Numbered from the stretch's first letter, positions 18,008 to 26,526 are shown. The stretch is 64,000 nucleotides of DNA from G963674835 sp963674835 (GCA_963674835.2 CAXXKC010000003.1:1922001-1986000), one strand, 5' to 3'. The notes: generated from the letters alone by a model not told the origin. Translations and numbers: made by a program.

Positions 18008-18868
18008 ATGTATCTTGCTGCTGCCTCGCGACGTGGGGGGAGACTGAACCGTGGATTCACGCTGGTCGAGTTGTTGGTGGTCATCGCCATCATCGGTCTG
18101 CTAGTGGCGTTGCTGTTACCAGCGGTTCAAGCGGCGCGGGGGGCTGCTCGCAGCGCCCAGTGCAAAAACAACTTGCGCCAGTTGGGCTTGGCCGTGCACA
18201 ATTACCTTTCGGCACACAGAGGAGTACTACCGCCGGCAAGGACACAGCACGGCGACGACTCGAATACGTGGTGGTTTGGCTGGATCGACTCCGGTTCCAC
18301 TGAGCTTGACCTGCGGCGTGGCCATCTCCCCCCGTATTACGAATCGAACCGCAGCACAACACGGTGCCCCGATATGCCGAATCGAGTTGATCTTGTTTAT
18401 CAAGGAGGAACAGGCGGTTACGGCTACAACTACCGTTATCTGGCCCCGCTGGTTTACGAGACGGTTCCTCCTTTCGCGGCCGTCTGGAAGGAGGTGGTGC
18501 GTATCGGGGATGTGAGAACGACGCACCGCACGATCGCCTTTGCCGACAGCCTTGGAACCCGATATCCGTGGGGGCTGCCGACGGTGACACCTGCTGATGT
18601 GGAGTTGATCGAGGTGCCACTGATGGAACCTCCCGTGCCACCGTACGCGTCTTGTCCGCCCTGGCCGGACGATCCATACCCGTCGATCCATTTTCGGCAT
18701 ATCGGCAAGGTAGCCAACGTGCTGTTCCTTGACGGGCACGTGGAGGGGTTGACCGAATGGACGAGAAATCCGGCACCAGCGGCGGACCCACCGGCCGTGA
18801 CCGAGGTGCGAGACGAGGAGGCCATCTACGACATCGGTAGCGACAACGAAATGTGGGATAGGCTCTGA
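18008..18868 (+). CDS. DUF1559-type pseudopilin-like protein (H-X9-DG family)
   Basis: A strong ribosome site (GGGAGGAG) precedes the ATG. Residues 14-36 hold a type IV prepilin signal (RG^FTLVELLVVIAIIGLLVA) with the conserved Glu at position +5, so processing by a prepilin peptidase is expected. The C-terminal part carries the DUF1559 features NNLRQLGLAVHNY near the N-terminus and RHIGKVANVLFLDGHV near the C-terminus; the latter is a slightly lengthened H-X9-DG motif. At 286 residues it is somewhat short for the family. DUF1559 proteins are numerous in Planctomycetes and of unknown function. This gene sits directly behind a cobalamin riboswitch, so expression probably responds to B12 status. 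Whether it takes part in B12 uptake is open. Confidence 0.88.
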   Translation: MYLAAASRRGGRLNRGFTLVELLVVIAIIGLLVALLLPAVQAARGAARSAQCKNNLRQLGLAVHNYLSAHRGVLPPARTQHGDDSNTWWFGWIDSGSTELDLRRGHLPPYYESNRSTTRCPDMPNRVDLVYQGGTGGYGYNYRYLAPLVYETVPPFAAVWKEVVRIGDVRTTHRTIAFADSLGTRYPWGLPTVTPADVELIEVPLMEPPVPPYASCPPWPDDPYPSIHFRHIGKVANVLFLDGHVEGLTEWTRNPAPAADPPAVTEVRDEEAIYDIGSDNEMWDRL

Positions 18869-19030
18869 GTTGTAGCTGGCACGCAGCCCGGCGCGAAGGG
18901 ACAACACGTGCACTGCCTTTCGAGGGGTGTTGCATTTGGTTTTGCCTCCGACGAAAATGGGCACGGCGTCTTGCTGTCGCCTTGTCCAGGGCAAGGCGGC
19001 TGACCGTGGTCGTCGGGAGTCGTCTCGAAC

Positions 19031-19876
19031 GTGTGCAGTTCGCTTCAGCCTATCCTTGCGTTGCTGGGATATCCGATTGCCGGGAACCCCTCGCAGTACA
19101 TGTTCGAAAAGGCGTTTGTCCATCATGAGTTGGATTGGCGCTACCTTTCGCTGGAGGTCAGCCCGGAAGACCTGGAAGACGCGATTCGAGGAGTTCGGGC
19201 GATGGGGTTCCGCGGTGGTAATTGTGCCGGTCCGCATAAGGCATCCGTAGTCGGGTTTCTGGGGCGGCTTAGCCGCAGCGCCGAGCTTTCCGGGGTAGTC
19301 AACTGCATCGTCCGCGAGGGAGATGAGCTTGTGGGCGAGAACACCGAGGGTTTGGCCTTGGTGGAGGCTTTGCGGCTGCGGGTCGATGCGGCGGGAAAAC
19401 GCGTGATGCTCTTCGGCGCGGGCGAGATGGGGCGCGTCGTGGCGGTGGAACTGGCCATGGCCGGGGTGGGTGAGGTTCTGGCGACCGATCGGGATGAGGG
19501 GCAAGCCGGTGCGTTGGCCGAGTTGCTGAAGGCGAACTTCACGATTCCGATTTCGGCTCTTGCCTGGGAAGAGGGCCGTGAAGTGCCGGCGGAGGTGGAC
19601 GTGGTGATCCACGCGGCTGCGGCTGGAGGCGGAGAGGCGGACGAGGCGTTTCGCGTGGGTTTGGACGGGCTTGCGCAAGGGGCCGTTGTGATCGACTTGG
19701 CTGGGAATTCGCCGGAAACGTGGCTGATCGGGCAGTGCAAGGAGCGCGGTTTAAGCGCAATCGATGGGCTGGAGGTCTTTATTACGCAGGCGGCCCTGGA
19801 TTTTACGCTGTGGACGGGCGTGAATCCGGACAAGACGGTGATGCGGGAAGCCGTCGAGGAATTTCTTGGGCTGTAG
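19031..19876 (+). CDS. divergent shikimate 5-dehydrogenase (AroE) homologue
   Basis: The 281-residue frame matches the AroE layout: an N-terminal substrate domain (LLGYPIAGNPSQYMFEKAF), the lysine motif GGNCAGPHKAS with Lys70 at the catalytic position, GENTEG, and a Rossmann segment VMLFGAGEMGRVVAVELA. The usual NTD motif reads NTE, so the catalytic Asp position is Glu106. The usual HSxSP serine motif is poorly kept (GNPSQ). It may be a true shikimate dehydrogenase with substitutions, or a paralogue such as a quinate or amino-shikimate dehydrogenase. Translation probably starts at GTG; the ribosome site is weak. It is followed by more than 800 bases of non-coding sequence. Confidence 0.75.
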   Translation: MCSSLQPILALLGYPIAGNPSQYMFEKAFVHHELDWRYLSLEVSPEDLEDAIRGVRAMGFRGGNCAGPHKASVVGFLGRLSRSAELSGVVNCIVREGDELVGENTEGLALVEALRLRVDAAGKRVMLFGAGEMGRVVAVELAMAGVGEVLATDRDEGQAGALAELLKANFTIPISALAWEEGREVPAEVDVVIHAAAAGGGEADEAFRVGLDGLAQGAVVIDLAGNSPETWLIGQCKERGLSAIDGLEVFITQAALDFTLWTGVNPDKTVMREAVEEFLGL

Positions 19877-20699
19877 GGCGGTTTCTTGGTTGTGGGAGAT
19901 TTCAGAGCGATCGGGCTGCGCGCGGATTGGGGTTTGGGCGAGCTGGTGGTTTGTAAGTTGTGTGGCGGGAGTCGGTTATGGTGGGTCACGCGGATGGAAG
20001 TGGGTTTGCGCTGGAGTGGGGAAAAGTGGAAACAGGGGTTTCTGGCATTATTTGAAGTGGTTTTGGGGCATGGGATTGATGGTGATGGGCGGAGGATGTC
20101 GTTGCGCATAAAGTGCGAAGAAAGGGTTACGACGAGGGTGGTTTGGATGGCTGGGGTGGAGAAGTGGTTGGTTGCGTGGCGGTTGCGTGCGTGTGGGGTT
20201 GGGGGTGAATCGGCGCAAGAGCTGAATACCCTGTGTGCACGTGCATAGGCGGGTCGGTGCATGTGCAGTGAGGGTACGCCGATACCTTGAGTGCACATGG
20301 GGAGAGTGGCTGGCGTTTGGTGGCTAGTGGCTGGTGGGGAGGGGAGGAAAGCGGAAGGCGGAAAGCGGGGGTTGGTGGTCAGGGTTTGTCGGGGAAGAGA
20401 ATGGGTGACTCGCGGTTGTTTAGTTGATCGACGGTTGGTGGAGTGGGGAGACGGTGGGAAGGGAAAAATGGGAAAGAGGAAAGGTGGGAAAAGAAGCGGA
20501 GGGCATCCAGACGAGCCTTGCCGGGAACCGATCCTGTGACAACGAGGACTGGCAGAGCCAGGAGGCGAAGCGTCTGGGTTCGTTGCACACGCTGCGTCGC
20601 AAAGGTCCCCCCAGGGTCGTCATGGCCTGGAATTAGCTGCGCCCCCGTTTCGATTTCGATTCGATTTCCCTAAGTTCTTCAACGGGCTGATGAGGTCGT
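19877..20699. other. gene-free stretch with strand-biased, purine-rich composition
   Basis: No frame here shows a plausible protein. A cluster of GTGCAC/GTGCAT words lies at 20233-20300. From about 20300 to 20510 the plus strand is strongly purine-rich, dominated by GGGA, GGAAAG and GGTGG words. The segment ends with a short complex sequence before the Imm11-like gene. Confidence 0.5.
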
Positions 20700-21311
20700 A
20701 TGACTACTCAATGGTATGATTTGGCTTTGCACGTGGAGAAACGGGTTGTACGCCCGTTTCAGACAGAAGAGGAAGATCTTTACGGGCTGGACCCGTGCGA
20801 GTTGATATTTGGAAAGTGGATTGGAAACTGGAACGCGAACGCATATATCCGATCCAAACGTCGGAAGGATGATGGCGTACCTGACGACATTCTCTCGGAG
20901 CATCTGGGGGTGCCGACTTTCTCCCGGCCGTTGCGCGATGCTCTGAACGGGAAACGTGTTGGCACGAGGGACGTGCAGTACTTGCCCGTTCATGTGTTCA
21001 AGTCTACCGGGGAGGAACTGGAGGGGTACGCGTTTGCCAATGTGATAACGCGTATTAAGGCGCTCGACTACGATCGAACTGACTGGGGTCCGCTGCCCCC
21101 GGATCCCGACGAGGGAATAGACCCCAATACGGGCAAGCCGGAGGTGCAGGCGATTTGGCGTGCAGCGCTGATCGAGGCAAGTCTAACAGGGCACGACTTC
21201 ATTCGCCTCGTGGAGTTCTTTCCGCCAGTGTTTGTCTCCCAACGTTTTGCGGACGTTTACCAGGACGGTGGTTTCACCGGCGCAACGCTCACGCCAGTGA
21301 TCATGACGTGA
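20700..21311 (+). CDS. Imm11/DUF1629-like protein (putative immunity-family member)
   Basis: The 203-residue product has the layout of the Imm11 (DUF1629, MXAN_0049) family: LSEHLGVPTFSRPLRDAL, then DVQYLPVHVFKSTGEELEGYAFANVI, then the IKALDYDRTDW segment and a C-terminal receptor-like stretch. Imm11 proteins were predicted as immunity factors of polymorphic toxin systems, though many are orphans. No toxin gene lies beside it in this window. Base composition is less GC-rich than in neighbouring core genes and the surroundings are gene-poor, so horizontal acquisition is plausible. The ATG follows a weak ribosome site. The family call rests on pattern similarity only. Confidence 0.55.
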   Translation: MTTQWYDLALHVEKRVVRPFQTEEEDLYGLDPCELIFGKWIGNWNANAYIRSKRRKDDGVPDDILSEHLGVPTFSRPLRDALNGKRVGTRDVQYLPVHVFKSTGEELEGYAFANVITRIKALDYDRTDWGPLPPDPDEGIDPNTGKPEVQAIWRAALIEASLTGHDFIRLVEFFPPVFVSQRFADVYQDGGFTGATLTPVIMT

Positions 21312-21383
21312 TGAGACCGCGTTCCGGGGGCGCCCTTATGACCGGCTCGGAATTCTCGCACCGAGCTTTGTGGGAGGCATGGG

Positions 21384-21662
21384 TTGGGTGATGGTTTCCG
21401 CAGACTGAGGTTGGCGTGGCCAGCACTTGTGGTGGTGATGATGGTGTTGAAGAGCGTAGATTCGGTGGTGGGACTCGCTTCGCTCGGCCCACCCTGCGTC
21501 TACTTTTGTGTCGGCGGGGAGAAAGCGACGGTGACGAAGAGGGTCGTCGACTGGCTCGTTGCGAACAAGGTCGTTTCGTTCACCGCGATGCCCTGTCGGG
21601 TGGACGTTACGGGAATGACGAAGTCGCAATTGAGGCAATTGGAGCACCTGATTTCGGAATGA
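21384..21662 (+). pseudogene. possible gene remnant interrupted by a dispersed repeat
   Basis: The last 50 residues of this frame (VGGEKATVTKRVVDWLVANK and following, ending QLRQLEHLISE) read like genuine protein, whereas the preceding part is a translation of dispersed repeat B (SVVGLASLGPP). One reading is a small gene whose 5' part was replaced or disrupted by the repeat. No family is recognised and no ribosome site supports the start, so it may be chance. Confidence 0.3.
21467..21493 (+). repeat. dispersed repeat family B hairpin (copy B1)
   Basis: Core hairpin GGTGGGACTCGCTTCGCTCG then GCCCACC, with GGTGGG pairing with CCCACC. The same core occurs at 26527, 49773, 56304 and 62522. Confidence 0.8.
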
Positions 21663-21814
21663 TTGGGGTGGCGCAGGGTCAAGACATCGAGCTGTCCGGG
21701 TCGGGTTGGCTCAAGGGGAATCGAAACGAGTCCCGCCGGGAATGCAATTGAGCGACGGAGTTGCGTTCGCGTGTGGATTCCCTGGCGTTTCTCACGGGAA
21801 AGGAAGGCGGGGCC

Positions 21815-22606
21815 ATGAATGACGAGGTGGATATTCAGCGATCGAAGATCGACCGGAAGATCCTGCTTTGGGCCGGGCTTCTGATGGCCGTCATCTCTGG
21901 CATTGCGGTGGCGATGGACCTGCCGGAACTGATTCCTCTGGTGGTGTTTCCCTGCCTGGGGTGGTGGGCGTGGCGTGCCTTTCGGATCAGTGGTCTCGGT
22001 ATCATTCTTCTGGTCGTGACGATGGAGTTGGTGACCGGATACGCTTCCAGCGTTTATCGATGTAGTTTCTATGTTGGATTAGGGTGGTTTGTGGTTCTTT
22101 CCTTTCCGACTGTCGTGTGCATGTTCGGCAGCATCCTGGCCTTCCTCGTCAAGGCGCAGGTACTAGGCGAGCAGCGTCGGCGGAATCTTCTCGCCATTGC
22201 CGGGGCATGTGTGCTGCCCATCGTCTGGTTTGTGGTTGGGGGACGAGGTGCCGGCATGCTAGCCGAATGGCAGTTACAGCGCGAGATCGCACGGTGCGGA
22301 GTCTCGGAGTTCATTGCCGAATTGAATGCGGTTACCGAACGTCTTGGTCGGGCTCCCAAAGATGAGAAGGAGGTGGTGGAGCTTCTCGGCAAACCGTTGC
22401 CCGTCGTGCCTGGACATCGAGTGGCTCGTTACTACGTTAGGTACCAGGCTGTTGGCGGGAAGCGCTTCTTCTTGACGTTCGGAGATGCGCTGGACGGCAA
22501 GGTATATGACAGTGAGAAGCCCGACCGAGGGTGGTACTGGGGTGAAGTTCCCAGCGCACCGGACGATCAAGGGCTGGATGACGGGAGGACGCATGCTGGG
22601 GAATAG
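21815..22606 (+). CDS. membrane protein of unknown function, five predicted helices
   Basis: The ATG at 21815 follows AGGAAGG and gives 263 residues. Five hydrophobic segments are visible in the first 165 residues (ILLWAGLLMAVISGIAVAM; LIPLVVFPCLGWWAW; GLGIILLVVTMELVTGY; GWFVVLSFPTVVCMFGSIL; LLAIAGACVLPIVWFVVGG). The soluble C-terminal domain of about 95 residues contains LGRAPKDEKEVVELLGKPLP, a motif seen in planctomycete proteins that handle a hydrophobic-stretch-plus-tail layout. No enzymatic signature is present. It lies in the accessory-looking stretch next to the Imm11-like gene and is probably separately transcribed. Confidence 0.65.
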   Translation: MNDEVDIQRSKIDRKILLWAGLLMAVISGIAVAMDLPELIPLVVFPCLGWWAWRAFRISGLGIILLVVTMELVTGYASSVYRCSFYVGLGWFVVLSFPTVVCMFGSILAFLVKAQVLGEQRRRNLLAIAGACVLPIVWFVVGGRGAGMLAEWQLQREIARCGVSEFIAELNAVTERLGRAPKDEKEVVELLGKPLPVVPGHRVARYYVRYQAVGGKRFFLTFGDALDGKVYDSEKPDRGWYWGEVPSAPDDQGLDDGRTHAGE

Positions 22607-23057
22607 TGCGGGGTGCGTGTTGGTTTGTCAGGCAGACCCAGAGCGCGATCAAGTTCTTGAGTGGGCGTGCTGCGACGAGGATGATAAGGGTGGGACAGTG
22701 GAGTCTGTTGGGCGAAGGGTAGTGAGGTTGATCGTGGAGTGGTGATGGAGCTTGCACAGCCGAGGGCGGCTGTGCTACATGTTGGGGTGGGCGATTGGTG
22801 GATGTTGTGCGCGGATGACGCAGGTTTCTGAAGGTTTGGGTCGGTGTGATGGCATTGGAGGGCGTGTCTTGTAGGCGGGTTGGCGGGCTGCGATAATTGG
22901 GGTTTGGAGAGATTTGGAGCGCCGGGCGCCGTCGTCGGCGTGGTTGTCGGCGAGTTGCACGTTGTGGCGATGCGTTTGGATTCGGGGGGCTGCCGCGGTG
23001 CGTTGGAGTGCGGGTCGGGCTTGCGTTTTGCCCGTGAAGCAACAGGGAGTATGAATC
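22607..23057. other. intergenic region with one strong hairpin
   Basis: No supported gene. Besides the hairpin at 22754-22775 the sequence is GT-rich on the plus strand without recognisable signals. Confidence 0.45.
22754..22775 (+). repeat. ACAGCCG hairpin element
   Basis: Perfect nine-base inverted repeat GCACAGCCG / CGGCTGTGC with an AGGG loop. Only this copy is seen in the window. Similar ACAGCC-AGGG-GGCTGT hairpins are recalled as common intergenic elements in planctomycete genomes. Confidence 0.6.
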
Positions 23058-24416
23058 ATGGTGAAGCGTGTTTCGCGTCGTGATTTCTTGAAGACGGCTG
23101 GTGCGGTTACTGCGGCGGCGATCGCGGGCGGCAGGGGTTCGTCGTTTGCCCAGGACACGGGTTCTTCGTCGAAGAAACGGTGGTTCAAGGGCAATATGCA
23201 CATGCACAATCAGTGGTCGGACGGCAAGCCGTTGGCGGAATGGGCGGTCGACTGGTACAAGTCGCACGGCTACGACTTTATTTGCCCCACGGACCACAAC
23301 ATTTTTCAATCGGACGCGTTGCGTTTTGACGGTTTCGGGTTTGAGGACCCGCCGGCGGATCGGGCCGCGTTTCGGAATGAGACGTCGCTTTGGAAGGCGA
23401 TTTCGCCGAAGCCTGGATGGCCGAAGCTGACGCAGGACTTCGTCGATCAGACTGCGGAGAAGTTCGGCAAGGACTCGGTTCGGACGATCACCGTCGGCGG
23501 CAGGACGTATGTGCGCATGAAGACGTTCGCCGAACTGGAGAAGCAGTTCGTGGAGCCGGGGAAGTTCCTGATGCTGCCGGGATTCGAGCAGACGGGCGGC
23601 TGTTCGAAGGATCAGCAGGTCCACGTGAACTTCATCAATGTTCGCAGCGTGTTTCCGTACATCGTGGCCGACACGCCGAAGGAGATTCTCGCGAGCACGT
23701 TTGCCAAGGGGCGGGAGGTGTATGGCGGGCAGGACTATCTGTTCACCGCGAACCATCCGCTGTGGCGATATTACGACTATTCGCCGGCCGATTTGATCGC
23801 GCTGCCGCAGATTCGACTGTTCGAGCTGAACAACAACGGCATCGTGAAGGAGTACGACGCGCATCCGCAGGGCTGGACGCCGGAGAAGTTCTGGGACGTG
23901 GTCAACGCGTATCGGGCCTCGCACGACCAGCCGCTTTTGTGGGGAATGGGGTCGGACGATCGCCATTCCTATGACGTGCCGCCGAAAGCCTGGTGTGTCG
24001 TTCGCGCGGCGAGCCTGTGCGCCAAGGACCTGCTGGCGGCTATTTCGGCCGGAGATTGCTACGCGTCGAACGGGCTGGATTTTGCGGACATTCAGTTCGA
24101 CGGCAAGACGCTTTCGGTGAAGATCGACGTTCGGGAGGAGGGTTCGTATCGAATCGTGTTCCTCGGCACGAAGAAGGACTACGATCCGGCGCGGCGGGTG
24201 ATCGAGGTGGCCAAGGGGCCGCGATGCCCTGCGCGGAAGATCGACGTCTATTCGGACAGCATCGGCGTGGTGCTGGAGACGGTGGAAGGGACGGAAGGCG
24301 CGTATACGCTGAAGCCAGACGACCTGTACGTGCGAGCGAAGATTGTGAAGGTTACGGCCGACCTTCAGCCGGATTGGAAATCGTGTCCGGCCGCATGGAG
24401 CCAGCCGTACCGGTAG
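23058..24416 (+). CDS. Tat-exported PHP-family metal-dependent hydrolase-like protein
   Basis: A 452-residue protein with a twin-arginine signal (SRRDFLKTAGAVTAAAIAGG). The mature N-terminus has the PHP pattern: GNMHMHNQWSDG (His48, His50; canonical HxH) followed by a helix and FICPTDHN (Asp79, His80). Further possible ligands are in FTANHPLW and GMGSDDRHSY. PHP proteins are metal-dependent phosphoesterases or related hydrolases; exported ones in Planctomycetes are usually unassigned. The ATG has a purine-rich AACAGGGA nine bases upstream. It appears to be a single-gene unit. Activity is inferred from the motif only. Confidence 0.82.
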   Translation: MVKRVSRRDFLKTAGAVTAAAIAGGRGSSFAQDTGSSSKKRWFKGNMHMHNQWSDGKPLAEWAVDWYKSHGYDFICPTDHNIFQSDALRFDGFGFEDPPADRAAFRNETSLWKAISPKPGWPKLTQDFVDQTAEKFGKDSVRTITVGGRTYVRMKTFAELEKQFVEPGKFLMLPGFEQTGGCSKDQQVHVNFINVRSVFPYIVADTPKEILASTFAKGREVYGGQDYLFTANHPLWRYYDYSPADLIALPQIRLFELNNNGIVKEYDAHPQGWTPEKFWDVVNAYRASHDQPLLWGMGSDDRHSYDVPPKAWCVVRAASLCAKDLLAAISAGDCYASNGLDFADIQFDGKTLSVKIDVREEGSYRIVFLGTKKDYDPARRVIEVAKGPRCPARKIDVYSDSIGVVLETVEGTEGAYTLKPDDLYVRAKIVKVTADLQPDWKSCPAAWSQPYR

Positions 24417-24537
24417 TCGGGATGAAGGAGAATTGGGCCGCGGCGGGGCGCGATTTCGGCCGTGGACTGTGGCCGGAACATGGTCGGGCGGTGCGTCGCG
24501 CGCAGGTCGTTGTGCGCGCCTGATGCACGGCTGCTCA

Positions 24538-24630
24538 GTGCGTGTCGCACTCAACGGTAGCGTTCGTGGCGGCGTGATTCTGTGGTTTCGAGAGTGAAAT
24601 ACACGCTACCGTTACGCCGAATGCGCTCTA
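24538..24630 (+). repeat. dispersed repeat family A, short form (copy S1)
   Basis: Matches the short form: GTGCGTGTCGCAC, GGTAGCGTTCGTGGCGGCGTG, a TTTCG-AGAGTGAAA hairpin centre and CTACCGTTACGCCGAATGCG, then CTCTA. The final CTA provides the TAG stop codon of the minus-strand porin gene. Confidence 0.85.
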
Positions 24631-26055
24631 AAACTTGTATCGGGTGGCGAATTCGAGGCGGACGCCTTTGCCGGGGGAGAGGGTGATGTAGCGGGTTTGC
24701 CAGACGTCGACCTCGGCGCCGAACTGGAGGTGCTTGTTGGCATCCCAGATGACGTTGTTGAAGAGCATCTGGTTGCAGGCGCGGCCGGAAGTCATGTCGT
24801 GGTTGAGCGGGTCGTCGATGGAGAAGCCGGAATTGGTGTGGAGGTTGGGGAGCCAGTCGACGTAGATGTCGATCCAGCCGCCGGTCGAGTGAATTCCCTT
24901 GTGCGTGACGCGATCGACGCCTTGCAGGATGCCGCCCATGTAGTTGCTGAGGTTGCAGCCGGTGAAGAACTCGCCTTGCACGCCGAAGCGCCGGGTGACG
25001 GGGACGAGGAAGTCGGCGGCGAAGGAGTAGCTGGGGACGTCGACGCCCAGGTCGATGGGAGCGGTGCGAAAGTCGAAGCTCTGGATGCCGTAGTGGCCGC
25101 CGATGCCGAGCACGGCCAGCTTGGTTCCCGGGCAATAGCGACGGCCGATGGTGAAAGCTGTGCGGTACTGGACGTCGGGATAGGGGCCGGGGTCGGCGGA
25201 CGTGCTGGATGCCGAGTCGGTGACGAAATCGGTCACGACATTGCCGTTGATCGACCCTTGGAGGGTGACCATGAAGATGTCGGTAACGGGGAGGAATCGC
25301 TCGGCGCGGAACTGGGCGCGGCGATAACCGAGGTTTCCGACGGCGGAGCCGGCCGTGTAGTTCAGCGTGGGGATTCCCAGCGGGGAGATGATGTCCCAGG
25401 TCTGGCCGACCAACAGCCGCCAGCGGTCGTTGACGGCCTCGACATAGGCATGCCGCAGGAGCAGGCCGGGCTTGTTTCGGGTGACGAATTGGCCTTGGAA
25501 GTCGACTTCCACCTTGCCGTCGACCTTGGCGCCGCAGAGGAACGAACTGGGCGGACCGGTGAAATCGATGCCGACGCGGGAGGATTTGGCGTCGACGTTG
25601 AAGTCGGGATCGTGATAGTGGACGTCGGGCGACTCGAACCAGAGGGCATAGTCGCCGATCTTGGCGCGTTGGCTGTCGTAGGACATGCTGCCCCAGATCA
25701 TGCCGTAGGGGACGATGGTCAAGTCGCCCTTTCGCCATGCCCAGGTCTTGGCTTCGGCCTGGAGCTCCTGGCGCGTTACGTAGTCGGGTGGCGGCTGTGG
25801 GTCGACGGGCACATCGGGGAGTTCGTCGGTGTTGATGAACTGCAAGTCGCCGTCGATGGTGAGGGGAAAGAGAGACCCTTCGGCGTCATCCTGCGCTACG
25901 GGGGGCGCCGGCGCAGTGGGAGGCAGAACGGGACTGGGCGAGGAGGACTGTTGGCACTCGACGGCCGCCGGCGGGTGAATGCCGAACAGGGACTCGCCAG
26001 AATCGTCCCAGAATTGAGATACGAGGACCGTCGACAGCGCGATTATTGGAAGCAC
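24628..26055 (-). CDS. outer-membrane beta-barrel porin, DcaP-like
   Basis: A 475-residue protein with a hydrophobic N-terminal segment (LPIIALSTVLVS), a Pro-rich linker (PVLPPTAPAPPVAQ) and a beta-barrel-like remainder. The barrel ends in an aromatic residue (RLEFATRYKF), the usual signal for outer-membrane insertion. Segments such as GDLTIVPYGMIWGSMSYD, KSSRVGIDFTGP and VEVDFQGQF resemble the DcaP group of porins. Such porins let small solutes through the outer membrane. The N-terminus is uncertain because the best start is GTG at 26055 without a strong ribosome site. The stop codon is formed by the end of a dispersed repeat. Confidence 0.75.
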   Translation of the reverse strand: MLPIIALSTVLVSQFWDDSGESLFGIHPPAAVECQQSSSPSPVLPPTAPAPPVAQDDAEGSLFPLTIDGDLQFINTDELPDVPVDPQPPPDYVTRQELQAEAKTWAWRKGDLTIVPYGMIWGSMSYDSQRAKIGDYALWFESPDVHYHDPDFNVDAKSSRVGIDFTGPPSSFLCGAKVDGKVEVDFQGQFVTRNKPGLLLRHAYVEAVNDRWRLLVGQTWDIISPLGIPTLNYTAGSAVGNLGYRRAQFRAERFLPVTDIFMVTLQGSINGNVVTDFVTDSASSTSADPGPYPDVQYRTAFTIGRRYCPGTKLAVLGIGGHYGIQSFDFRTAPIDLGVDVPSYSFAADFLVPVTRRFGVQGEFFTGCNLSNYMGGILQGVDRVTHKGIHSTGGWIDIYVDWLPNLHTNSGFSIDDPLNHDMTSGRACNQMLFNNVIWDANKHLQFGAEVDVWQTRYITLSPGKGVRLEFATRYKF

Positions 26056-26324
26056 AGAAGCATCGCCAGGGGGCGCTCCAGCGATGTGGAGCAGGCTTGG
26101 AATGGGAGACCGCTAAGAAACAGCATGTGAGTCGATGTACGCGGCGGCCGCAGGACCTGAGACCAACGCCAAAAGCCGACTCCCCCCTGAAATGCAACCC
26201 CATTATCGGCATGGGCGGAGGTAAACATGAGAGAATTCATGGGGTTTCGATGTTTCCCGGGCGTTCGATAGGATTCGTTGGCCGGCGGAAGGCTGAGGCG
26301 GCCGAAACGTGCCGGAGTTGATTG

Positions 26325-26419
26325 CTAGTGCGAGTCGCACTTGACTGAAGCGTTCGCGGCGGGGTGTTTCTGCGGTTTCGAAAGCGAGATACACGCTACG
26401 GTTACGCCGAATGCGATCT
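26325..26419 (+). repeat. dispersed repeat family A, short form (copy S2)
   Basis: Begins CTAGTGCGAGTCGCAC and ends GCCGAATGCGATCT. The ends form an imperfect inverted repeat. The centre TTTCGAAAGCGA and flanking GCGTTCGCGGCGGGGTGTTT match the other copies. Confidence 0.87.
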
Positions 26420-26526
26420 GCCAGGGCCACCCTGTTGGAAGGGGCGAGGGCGAGGGCGAGGTGTGCGGTTGATGTGGGGCGGATGGGCGCGTCGCGCTTG
26501 GAGGCTGTCGGAGAGGAGAGATTCTC

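Noticed and set aside
19886..20248. 120-residue plus-strand frame after the AroE homologue
   Set aside because: Trp/Arg/Gly-rich reading of GT-rich DNA without ribosome site or family resemblance.
19141..20298. 385-residue Ser/Thr/Pro-rich minus-strand frame
   Set aside because: Its first half overlaps the AroE homologue and the rest is the complement of GT-rich non-coding DNA.
22437..24554. 705-residue minus-strand frame opposite the PHP-family gene
   Set aside because: Arg/Pro-rich shadow of a supported plus-strand gene.
24697..26130. 477-residue plus-strand frame opposite the porin gene
   Set aside because: Repetitive Gly/Val/Asp composition without motif; the porin has strand periodicity and a C-terminal aromatic residue.
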